Source: Tetradesmus obliquus (taxonomy: Eukaryota; Chlorophyta; Chlorophyceae; Sphaeropleales; Scenedesmaceae). Taken from it: a DNA stretch of 64,000 nt. The position numbers and the translations under genes were made by a program. Positions 27,681 to 44,559 of this stretch are shown piece after piece. Position 1 is the stretch's first letter. Every line of letters starts with the position of its first letter. The notes beneath the pieces were generated by a model. That model had not been told where the DNA came from. It searched no databases and saw nothing but the letters and a program-made list of their open reading frames with translations. The stretch is from positions 3,134,501 to 3,198,500 of the forward strand of contig CP126192.1 of NCBI GenBank assembly GCA_030272155.1. Reading direction: 5' to 3'.

Positions 27681-27768
27681 CAGGATTCGAACACTGAAAT
27701 GTACTCGCCGTTACGTTGTTACTTGGCTGCTGCAGTTGCATATCGGAATGAAGGTTCCCTGGTACCAG

Positions 27769-27841
27769 GGGGATTTAGCTCAATTGGTAGAGCGCTCGCT
27801 TCGCATGCGAGAGGTCGGGGGTTCGATTCCCTCAATCTCCA
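27769..27841 (+). tRNA. tRNA-Ala, anticodon CGC
   Basis: 73-nt cloverleaf: acceptor GGGGATT pairs with AATCTCC (one G-U), D stem GCTC/GAGC, anticodon stem CTCGC/GCGAG with loop TTCGCAT giving anticodon CGC, five-base variable loop, T stem GGGGG/CCCTC with loop TTCGATT, discriminator A. Internal promoter A and B boxes (TAGCTCAATTGGTAGAGC and GGTTCGATTCC) are intact. There is no intron and no encoded CCA. It reads GCG alanine codons, common in this GC-rich coding sequence. Confidence 0.95.
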
Positions 27842-28081
27842 AGCATTTGGACAGGCCACTTCAAAGTGATGTACACAGCGTGCACCTATAAGTGAGGCCC
27901 CACTGTTGCAAAGTGTTTTAGATGCGTAGCTGGCACGAAAGAGTCATGTGAGCAGCAGGCCTGGCCGTGTTGAGGCTGTCACTCAGCTGCAGCAGTTGCA
28001 GCAAAGGCTCCTATGTGCCAGGTTTTCAGAATGAGACGATAGTATTATAGTTTATTAGCTTAGGCCCAAAGGAGCTGCAGC

Positions 28082-31000
28082 ATGGACGTCTCCGGTGTTA
28101 CACACCGCTTCCACCGTATCCTGCTCTCCTGGGATTACTTCGCCCTCTGCAAGAGAGCTGATGAGGGCAAAGGCGTGTATGACACTCTTCGAAGTGTACC
28201 GAACACGTTCTCGTCCATCCAGGTGAGGCACAGGCACAGCTGTAGCTGCAGCAGCAACAGGGCCGGCAGCAGCAGCAGCAGCAGCAGCAGCAGTGGCAGC
28301 GGCAGCAGCCAGGCATGCTGCTAGGGTCACCACCAGGCCTTCATATGCACTCAGCCAGGCTCATGCTTACATCATGTTTGCTACTATCACCTGGGCACCT
28401 GCGCAACGCCTGCAGGAGTACAAGGAGGTGTTTGAGCCGCTGCTGCTGGAGGAGGCTGGCGCGCAGGTGCTGCGCGGCATAGAGGAGGGCGTGGTCATCG
28501 AGCCACACGAGTCAGTGGTGGCGGCATGCAGCAAGGTGGGCAGCTCCTGCTGTGTCAAGACCTGCTGCGCAGGCAGTTGCCGCAAGGGCACCCGCAGCAT
28601 GGTGCTGGGCAGCAGCTGTCAGCCCTGGCTTGCAGGATGTGCCGTATTTGCATAGCTGCGGCTGGTGCTAAGTGTGTTGGTAGCAGCTGTTATATGCTGC
28701 CGCTGTAGCTGACACGTTGCTACGGCTGGTGCCACACCTGTCAGGCAACCCGAGAAGTGCCTGGTGCATGCTGCCGCATACAGCAGCTGCTGCAGCAGGT
28801 GGAGTGGATGCAGCAAGCAGCAGCAGTGCGCATAGGCTGCTGCCTCATGCCGCGCGCAGCAGCAGCAGCTGTCACATCAGTACCCGGCTCTGCAGTGCTA
28901 TGCAGCTGCGGTTATCACTGGACTCTGCAGTGGAATCCACACCAACAGCAGTCGCCGAAGTAGCAAAGGTGCCAGCAGCAGCCAAAGCAGCGGCAAGCAC
29001 TTTGGTGCGAGTAACAGCTGCATCAGCCACTCATCAGCACCCAACGCTCACTCTTGAATCATCTCAGCGGTGAATGCTTGCAGGAGTAATACAGCAGTTG
29101 CACACAGATGACACCTCCTGTGCTGTCATCAACATGCCACCCCCCTGCGGTTGCCCCCTGGCACCCCCTCCCCGCAGGACACTGACTTCCACGTGGCGCG
29201 CATTAGCGTGAAGCCTGTACGCACGTAACGCCCTTCCGTACTGTGTCCAACACACTGCTTACCACACACGCTGCCCCTGCACCTCCCCTCTTAACAGGAC
29301 ACCGACTTCCACGTGGCGCGCATCAGCGTGAAGCCCGAGGTGGCGTCGCAGATGAGCGACAACGACCTGCTGCTGCTGACCAAGGACCACCCGCACAGCG
29401 AGGGCTGCCGCGAGCAGCTGCACGCGCTGGGCTTCATGGAGGGACACGAGGGAGGGCAGAGCCTGCGGGTCAAGTTCTTCCTCTCCGACGACAGCCAGGC
29501 GGGGCGACCCGCGCAGCTGGAGCGGTGCGCAATAGCATGGTGTAGCACGCATGGTATAGCATGCGCGGCAGCATATTTTGCAGCACACATGGGTGCATCA
29601 TGGCACAGCATGCACGGCACCACACATGGCAGCACGCCTAGCGCTGCACAACACGCGGGTGGTTGCGCAAAATGTGCTGCGCACATATACGTGTGCCCGC
29701 TACCAGCAGCTGGTGATGGACCTTTGCAAGGTGCTGTACTGCGGTGCTTGCTGCTGTTGCCGCCTGCTGCCACGCTGTTGCTGCTGCACAGGGTGCGCGC
29801 CATGCGTGCGGGTATTGAGGCGCGCGACAGCTGCTGGTGGGTGCAGCGTCTGTTCAACATGTCCACCATCACGCGCGAGTGGGTGGCGCTGCAGCACGCA
29901 CACCTCATGCCCTTCAGGTGCGTGGCGGGAGGAGCGCCACACTGGCAGCAGCAGCAGCAGTGGCGCCAGCTGGGCGCTGAAATGACACCAGCATTCATGC
30001 TGAGGCTGCGGTGCTGAGCAGGGGTCACGCACCCACAGCAGTGCTAGAGCTTCACGGACGTGTCTAGGCCAACTGCGTGCCTCACAGGCCTGCAGCTGCT
30101 GCAAAATCGCACAGGATGCCCCAGGTGCAACCGCAGGTGCCTTGGAGAGATGCCGGCCATGCCGCTGTTTGCCAAGCAGCTGCGCTTCTGTGCTGCTGGT
30201 GTTGTTGCTGCGCTGCTGCTGGAGCAGGGACACGCTGCTGCACGGGCAGCCGATGCGCCGGCCCAGCATCAAGTCCATGGACATTCCCCCGGGCATGCGC
30301 GCAGTGGTGGAGCAGGAGTGCAACAGCTCGCAGGTGAAGCGCGGCAGCGGGGTCCCAGCGCATGCAGACAGCAGCACACAGCATGCCTCACATTAGCTGC
30401 AGCGCACGCTTATGCGTGACTGTATGTGGAAGCCGAATCACACAGCATGAGCTTCCTCGCCACCCTGATGCTGCCCGAACCAAATGTTCACCGTGTTTCC
30501 TCCTGGGCTGCCGGAACATGCTCACGCCCACATGACTACTTGCTTTTGCAGATGGCTGCGCTGCGAGCTGGGCTGGACGGCACGCCCCTGGTGCTCATCC
30601 AGGGACCACCAGGCACAGGCAAGACGCGCACCATCCTCAACCTGCTCAGCGTGGTCATGCACTCCGCAGCCAAGGGCAGCCTAGAGCTCGTGCCCAAGGC
30701 GGCAGGCAGCAGCGGCAGCACGCAGCCGCGGGCAGCGGCGGCGGCAGCAGCAGCAGCAGCAGGGAGTAGCGCGGAGGCGGCAGCAGCAGCGGAGCGGCAG
30801 CGGCTGTGGCGGCTGCAGAGCCCGTGGATGTTTGGGCAGCCCACTGCAAGGGACCTGGTGGGGCCCAGCAAGGACACTGGTGCGTGCTGAGGCATGATCA
30901 TCAGTTGGTTTCTGGATTCTGTGTTTTGTTTGTTGCGGCCCTCGTTCTGGATGGTCTGTGTAGACGAGGTTAGCGGGCAGTGACTGTTGGTTCGAATTGT

Positions 31001-34000
31001 TTTGCGGTAGCAGGGACTGCGTGTTTGGCCGTGCAGCTGCGGACACAGGTGTTTGCTCCTCGCTGTTGTACAACACTATAAACAATCCTGCATGTGCTGC
31101 ACCTTTGTTCTTGCAGGCATGCCCATGCACAGCCCAGACTGCTTCGGGCTGCTCAACCGCCGCCCCCCAGCAGTGGTGGGCAAGGCGCAGGGCCCCCGCG
31201 CACACGTGCTGGTGTGTGCCCCCTCCAACGCAGCACTGGATGAGGTGGTGCTGCGCATCCTGCAGCATGGCTTGCTGGATGGCAGCGGGGCGCGCTATGA
31301 CCCCAGCATTGTGCGCATCGGTGTGAATGTGCACCACAGCGTCAAGTCGGTGTCGCTGGAGAAGCTGGTGGATGCCAAGCTGGGAGTGACTGACAGGGTG
31401 GGTTTGGGTTTCAACGCATGGGCGCTCATTATGTTCCCACGGTGGTGCTATCGCGCTGAGTGCTGTCGCGTGTCTATGAGCTGTGCAGTGGCAGACGCCT
31501 GGTGGACTGACATGTGTCAAGCTTGATACACACGTGCTGCTGCGTAGTTTTGTGCGGCTTGCTGCAGCGTGTGCCGCGTCCCTCACCACGCCTGCTGCTG
31601 CTGCTGATGTGCCCTGCCTGTGCGCCCTGCCCGCTGCTGCTGCAGTCCCAAGTGTCTGGCCTGCAGCGTGAGCGGGCCAAGCTGTCCATCCTGCAGGACG
31701 CAGTCATCGTGGCAAGCACGCTCAGCTTTGCAGGTGCGACAGCGCTGCAGCTGCAGGGCAAGGCTTGCACAGCGCAGCGTGCATACGGCAAGTGCCATGC
31801 CAATGCTGGGCATCTGCTGCCCAGCATCTCGTCAGCACTCACTGGCCGTGATGCGCTGCTGAATTGCACTCAGTCTTGGCTGGCATGTATGCACGTGGAG
31901 ACTAGGGCAGGGCTTGCAGGGCGTGCAACGTATTGCTGCTGCATTTGCTTGCACTCCTGCACTGGGCTGGACTGCGACCAGCCGAACACACCGTCCATGC
32001 ACTTCCACCCGCACCAACACCTGCCCACTGCTGCTCAACCTCGGCCCTGCCGCAGGCTCCGCTGTGTTCCACCGCCTGGCCAAGCACTTTGACGTGGTCA
32101 TCATCGACGAGGCGGCACAGGCGGTGGAGCCCTCAGTGATGGTGCCGCTGGTCATGGGCTGCAAGCAGGTGCGCCCTGCCAGCACTTGGGGATGTGCGGA
32201 ACGTCTGGCTGGTTGAGTGCCGGCGCAGCGCACACACATGCATGCCTGCCATCCGCCTGCTAGGGCAACAGTGCTTGATGTCCGTACTTGGCCCCTTGTT
32301 GCCCTCCATGATCCCGCTCAACCATGTGATCGACATGTGAGCTCAGCACAAACAATTCATGCATGCATCATGCAAATTGCCGCGCGCCTCCCTCGCCCTC
32401 TGCTGTGCAGGTGTACCTGGTGGGTGACCCCGTGCAGCTACCCGCCACTGTCATCAGCAGCACAGCACTAGAGCAGGGCTATGACGTGAGCATGTTCAAG
32501 CGGCTGCAGGCCAGCGGCTACCCAGTCAATGTGCTGGACGTGCAGTACCGCATGCACCCCGCCATCAGCGCCTTCCCTAGCGCAGAGTTCTACCAGGGAC
32601 GGCTCAAGGACGGCGAGGTAGGCGTCGGAGGTGGAGAAGGGGGATGCAATGCAGGGGCAGTGTGTGCTATGGATTTGCAGCTTGCAGAAAGCAAGGCCAA
32701 TGCATCACAGCACGGGCACTCCTGCTTGTGCCTGTTGCTGTGTTGTCTCTGTTCACGATATAGCTAGCGCCGAAGTGCCCACACACATCTATGTTGCAAA
32801 CTTCGCTTGCACCCTGCCATGCGGATGACAGATCACCCCTCAGCCACATACCAAGCATTGTATGTGTACCCTGCTGCTGCTGTCTGCCGCGCAGGGTGTG
32901 CTGGCTCAGACCAGCCGCCCCTGGCACTCGCTGCGCTGCTTCGGGCCCTTTGCCGTGTTTGACCTGCACGGCAAGGAGGACGTACCTGAGGGCAGCGCCA
33001 GTATGCTCAACCGCGCAGAGGCGCAGTTTGTGCTGTGCCTGTACAAGGACATGCAGGCGGCAGTGGCTGAGCTGAGGGACGGCACAGCCAGCGTGGCAGT
33101 GATCTCCCCCTACAAGGCGCAGGTGGGTGGGGAGCCTCAGGCTAGCATGTGTTTTAAACATGCGCCAAAAGCGGTAGCAGCCTCGTTATAGCGTGAGGAG
33201 CGGGGGTTGGCAGGGTGATGATAAGGCTGTTTGCGGCGGTGGGTCGCTAGCGCTGCACAGGGTGCTGCAAGTGTCGCATTGATCTGCTTGGTGTCCAGTG
33301 CGGGCGGGAGAAATTGAGTGGTGTCACACAGAGACCGCTGCTTGCCTGTGCATGTGCACTCGCCTTGGTGTGGAACAGTGCTGATGCTTAACATGCTGCA
33401 AGCACAGGCACTTTTGACATGACCCCTGCTGCTGTGCGTGACTGCTGGCGGGTGCCCCCCTCAGGTGCAGCTGCTGCGCAGCCTGTTTGAGCAGGCGCTG
33501 GGCGAGGAGGGCGCAAAGCACGTGGACATCAACACCATAGACGGCTTCCAGGTGGGCGCGCCATGCCCTCACAAGGATACCTGCAAATAACAAGCTCTCA
33601 AAGGCAGGCAGAACAACATTCTGTGCACACGGGCAGAACATGCCTGGCACGCGCCAGCAGGGAGCAGCCTTTCAAGTGCCTGTTTGTGACGCACTGCAAA
33701 TAATACATGCACCACGCAAGGTTTGCCCTGGCAGGTCTATTTGACGCTCCCGGCTACGGCACCTTGTTGTGATGCGCGCGCAGGGCCGCGAGAAGGACAT
33801 TGTCATCTTTAGCTGCGTGCGCACAGCCGGCGTGCACCGCCGCTCCATCGGCTTTGTGGCTGATGAGCGCCGCATCAACGTGGGCATCACGCGCGCACGC
33901 TGCGCGCTGCTCATCATCGGCCACGCCGCCAGCCTGGCCACCGATGAGCGCTGGCGCAACCTGGTGCGCAGTGCGGTGCAGCGCGACTGCATGTACCAGC

Positions 34001-34651
34001 CCAGCAAGCCCTACAGCGCCTACATGAAGCAGGTGAGGCGGCATGGGGCGTGGTGGCGCTCACAGCTGCACTTGGTGTGGTGTCATTGCCGTGTAGATTG
34101 AAGTCGAAGGATCTGCAGGCATGTGCTGCCAGCCTGGGGTCAACTGAACAGCAGATTGTTGTAAACAACAGCAAGCTGAGATGGACCAAAGTGGAGTCAC
34201 TGAGGGCTGCTGCTGCTCTCCCCTTACCCTCGAGCCTTTGTAGTCGACACGCACAGCACTGTGTACGTGCACCTGAGTTCCTCACAGCCCATCTACTTCG
34301 GGGCTTTGGCAGAAAGTGGTGCAGCTGCCGCTTGGCACGACTGCCGGTGCACAGGTGACCGTTGCTGTCACCGACTCGTGCCTTCAAAGCTCCTCTTTGT
34401 GGCTGAACCTGTGAGCTGCTGATTGCTGCATGCAGGTGGTTGCTGGCGAGATCGGCACCTGCCACCTCAGCTACAAGATGAAGGAGCAGCTGGGCATGGC
34501 AGATGAGCCCCAGGAGGATGAGTGGGTGGCTGAGGGCGCGCGGCCCGTGGACGCAGCAGTAGAGTACGACCTAGCAGCACCAGCAGTAGCGCAGGCGGCC
34601 GCGGCAGCGGCAGCAGGACAGCCGCCGCCAGCCAAGAAGCGGAAAAAGTGA
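28082..34651 (+). CDS. SEN1/UPF1-like superfamily 1 helicase
   Basis: ATP-dependent RNA/DNA helicase of the SEN1-senataxin/IGHMBP2 type, with roles in transcription termination or R-loop removal; nuclear by its C-terminal PPPAKKRKK signal. Fourteen exons, all in phase: 28082-28222, 28416-28535, 29298-29524, 29792-29917, 30228-30333, 30552-30879, 31117-31397, 31646-31733, 32056-32168, 32411-32617, 32895-33122, 33465-33551, 33784-34032, 34436-34651; 838 residues. Helicase motifs: I GPPGTGKT (258-265), Ia VCAPSNAALDEVV, II DEAAQAVEP (from 490), III GDPVQLP (515-521), IV VQYRMHP, V INTIDGFQGREKDIV, VI INVGITRAR. An Ala/Ser-rich low-complexity insert follows motif I. A duplicate of the start of exon 3 lies in intron 2 at 29178-29216. 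It is much shorter than yeast Sen1, having only the helicase core and a short N-terminal domain, like plant MAA3-type proteins. Confidence 0.93.
29178..29336 (+). repeat. Duplicated start of SEN1-like exon 3: possible 39-nt in-frame mini-exon
   Basis: 29171-29216 repeats the acceptor region and first 13 codons of exon 3 (real copy from 29298). Both encode DTDFHVARISVKP. The upstream copy has a CAG acceptor, no stop, and a GTAC donor right after codon 13, so its 39 nt could be spliced in without changing frame. Only two silent differences were seen. The spacing between copies is 120 bp. Confidence 0.8.
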
Positions 34652-37073
34652 GGCGGCTGTGCTGACAGTGGCATTTGAACTAGGCTGGCGGCAGCTGCGC
34701 TAGTGTGCTAGCTCCAGCTGGAGCTCTGCAGAGCTGTGGTTTGTGTTGGTCTCTATAAACAGTCGATGTGCTTGGCCCAGTAGCGACACTGTGACACAGA
34801 CAAGGCTTGTCTTGCGTTTGGGGATGGGTTCATGTGTTGGAACGTCGTGTTAAACGTGCAAACAGCAGCTTGCCGTGGATGATACTCAAGACACGTCCAC
34901 AAAACGTGTGTGCAACGCGGTCTTGAACTACAGCATCACACCACTGCTAGTGGTACTAGTAGTACCCTCTGATACAGCAACTGCCCGCGCCAGCAAGTTA
35001 TCATGGTGACTTTTTGCTCAACACTGCGTATGAGGATAGATGTGAATGTGCCCCACGCAAGCAAGCATAACACAGCCCCCACGCCTGCTTGCTGACAGCT
35101 TGCCGAAGCAGCTAGTGCACACAAGCACATGTGAGCAGCGATACGCGCTCACGGCTTGTTGCTCATCATCATGTTACCCATCAAGCCATAGCATCAACGC
35201 CATCGGCCCCGCGCCCCAATGGAGCGGCAACAGAAGGGACTACACCATCATGTTTGCTAGCATTACGCACACCCCAAGCCTTTTCAACGGCTTGTTGCTG
35301 TACCACCCCTGCCCGGCTGTTGCCGCCCCCAACACAGAGCAGTTCTGTCGAGATCACATGGGGCTCCTGTAGATGAGCCAGTTGAAGCAAGTGTACGCTG
35401 CCAATGCATCCTGACCACCATCACACCCCACATCCTACCGCTCTCACTCCACCATCACAGCAAGCACCAGCAGGGGCGCCAAGAAGCAACCCCTTTGCAG
35501 GCTTGCCGCTGCATGCACATGAACATCGCTGCTCATGATCCATATGCGCTGCTGCATCATGCACTGCATGATCCTAGTAGTAGCTTGGCTGCTTTGCAGC
35601 AGACGAGACGTCAGCAAGCAGACAGTCCACGCACTGATCTTCTCGGGTGTCCACATGAGGGACAAACCACGCGCCACATCCTGCCCAGGCAGCAGCCGAC
35701 ACACTCTCAGAATGCAGCCCTTCCACCAGACTATGTCAGCACCCTGCAACCCCTGCAGCAGCAGCTGCTGCTTCAGTGCATAGTAACGCACAGCAGCATC
35801 ACTGCAAGTCCATGCACCTCTTCGACAGAGCTAAGCGCCCCCATGCAGCACCACAACCCCTGCACCTGCCGACCTGACGGATCTAGCTCATCCCAACCCA
35901 GCCAAAGCTACACCTAAAAATTCCTGCCTAGTAGCAGCCCACTTCCGGGGCGCACACCACCCCTGCCATGCCGACAGGCTGATACAGCCCACCACAATTA
36001 TCAGCTGCGGATGAGCACCACAACACTGCGCACAGAGCGCTGCAAATGCTGATCAGTCAGCAGTCGCTTTACACTGCACGCATCACAATCGCATCCTGTA
36101 GGAGCTGAATCACTGCAGTGGCCATGCTTGAGCAGCATGACCTGTGCATGCGCCTCCCGGCAAGCCAGCGGAATGTTGACATTGTCAACTGCACAACCAA
36201 GCAAGCAGGAACAGCTGGAACAGACACCAGCAGCCGATGCCAGCATCTCATTCTTCTTCTTGCTCATTCACAAGACAGCATGCAGCAACAAGCACCTGCA
36301 GGTGGCAGGTGCGGCGGCACCCACACCTTACAACTCTTCTGCCACCCTACAGAGGGTGAGACAGAACATCTGGGGCAAAGCAGAACCTTGGTTCGCCACA
36401 AGCTCCCAACAGCATGCGAGCTGAGAGGCACATCAACACCCATGCTGCAGCATGAACACAGCGGCATACATCAGCGAGCACAGACCAGCACAAAGGCTGT
36501 TGAGTGTGCTGCTGAGCCAGCGTGACCTGCCGCAGGCCCTGCCCGGGCAGCTGCAACCCAGCATATCAAAACGCAGAGTCAGGGCAGAGCCGTTGGTATG
36601 CAGCTCTGCCTTGGGCTGACTGCAAGCTGGAAGCTCAGAAGGCGCTGAATTCCGCAGGCCATCCTGTGCAAACGTCAAAACCGCTTCCAAGCGTTGGTCC
36701 GTCAAAACCCCTGTCACAGGATGAGTATGGAAGCAAGGGAGCACCCCAATACGCGGGTTGCCAGACATGCATGTCGAGCAAGACATGCGTGATCTGCAAT
36801 GGCGCTAAGGTCAGTCACACCTGATACGACGCCTTGAGCAGTGAGACGGATCTGCAGTCACACACCACGACACCCTCTCTCGCCTGCACACCTTCCTCAA
36901 CAGATATACAACGCACACACCACTCATAGAACACAAACACTATATGCTGCACCCCTGCCTCTACTACAACAATAGCAGCAGACAGCAAGGATGCAAAGTC
37001 GTTACTGTACACGATTGCCGGTCGGCACCAGCTGTGAAGCTGCAGACGCCACCCTCATACACGGCGGCATGAG
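34652..37073. other. Convergent intergenic region without recognisable genes
   Basis: Both flanking genes end here (SEN1-like on plus, ABC transporter on minus), so it holds two 3' UTRs. I found no conserved peptide, tRNA or repeat family on either strand. The sequence is CA-rich, and the open frames look like chance. Confidence 0.5.
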
Positions 37074-43306
<6,233 letters not shown>

Positions 43307-44400
43307 TGTGCTGAACTTTGGTGCGGTATATTTTCACGCCTGCTGCATGCTGACAACGACCCGCAGAAGCCCTTCAATTTCGACTCTCACGATTCTCAGT
43401 GATAGTGTTTGACACGGTGCAGCGTCAAAATAGCCACAGCAGCAGTGGAGCGTGAACAATCACGTTCGTTCAAATTACGCTGAAGAAACGAGCCACTTTT
43501 CAATCAGTAGGTCATCAATTATGCATGTAGAAAGCAACGTGAGCGCCTTACGCTTATCAACGCAGACAGCGAAGGGAGCTAACACTTGGTTTCACTCGAA
43601 TATCATCTGTGATGGTCCTGCTACCCGTCTAATTTTGTAGTTCTGCAGTTAGATTGGTATTGCAAGCCTGGCAGCGTTTGCTGTCCGTTTTCCTGATCCC
43701 GCCAAATTCCTGACACCCACCTGCCCCAGCTGTTGAGCACCCACGTATGATGGAGTTGCTTACCCAGGACGGCTAAACATGTTGCATCTCACTGTTCAGG
43801 GGGTGAAGGCGCACATCGACTAGTCTGGGCAGCCACTGACGCTGCATTCTAGTCTGTCTGCCAGCCTGGCGCATCTGCTGGTGCATCCGGCTGTCCAGTG
43901 TTGGTAGCACCTGGATCACAAAGATGTGGGAGTATCTTGAGTTCAAGATAACCCAGTGTTACACGTGCGCACATGCCAGACACTGAGCTGCTTGAACGAT
44001 CCAGGGTAGAATTTGCCACACAGCACCAGTTATCACAGTGATGTCAGTGTCGACAACGTAGCAGCTGTCCAACAGACTGTGCATACCCACAAGCATGCCA
44101 GCTGCTTCAGCTGAAGCAACCTCACGCATTCTCATTTTGAAACACTTTGTCATTTGCACGGGCCACGCGATGCAAGTTTAAGCTGTACAGCTGGCACCTC
44201 AGATGCTGCATGGGAGACATCAATGACACCCAAAGCCCCATCAATTGTTGTCCCAGTGAGCGGTTACCCCTAAATGGCACTGGCTTTTGTTCGTTCTCAT
44301 GCATACTCGCAGTCCTTGCGCATAACCTTCACCCAGCTTGCGATGCCACTACCTCACCAGAGCAACGCACACTACAGCCTCACACCTTGTGGCAGATTTT
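43307..44400 (-). other. ABC transporter promoter region and vasohibin 3' flank
   Basis: Both flanking genes are on the minus strand, so this 1.1-kb interval carries the 3' UTR of the vasohibin-like gene (right) and the upstream region of the ABC transporter (left). It is relatively AT-rich around 43450-43660. No coding signal seen. Confidence 0.4.
43959..43963 (-). terminator. Candidate TGTAA poly(A) signal of the vasohibin-like gene
   Basis: Plus-strand TTACA, i.e. TGTAA on the gene strand, about 440 bp after the stop at 44401. Short motif, so only suggestive. Confidence 0.3.
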
Positions 44401-44513
44401 TCAAGCCTGCACCCAACCCATCACCTCGCTATCGCTGTCGAAATCTGCCTCATCCTCGCTGCTGCTGTCACACTCATGTTGGGATGTGGGTGTGGGCGGC
44501 TGCAGATGCGCAC

Positions 44514-44559
<46 letters not shown>

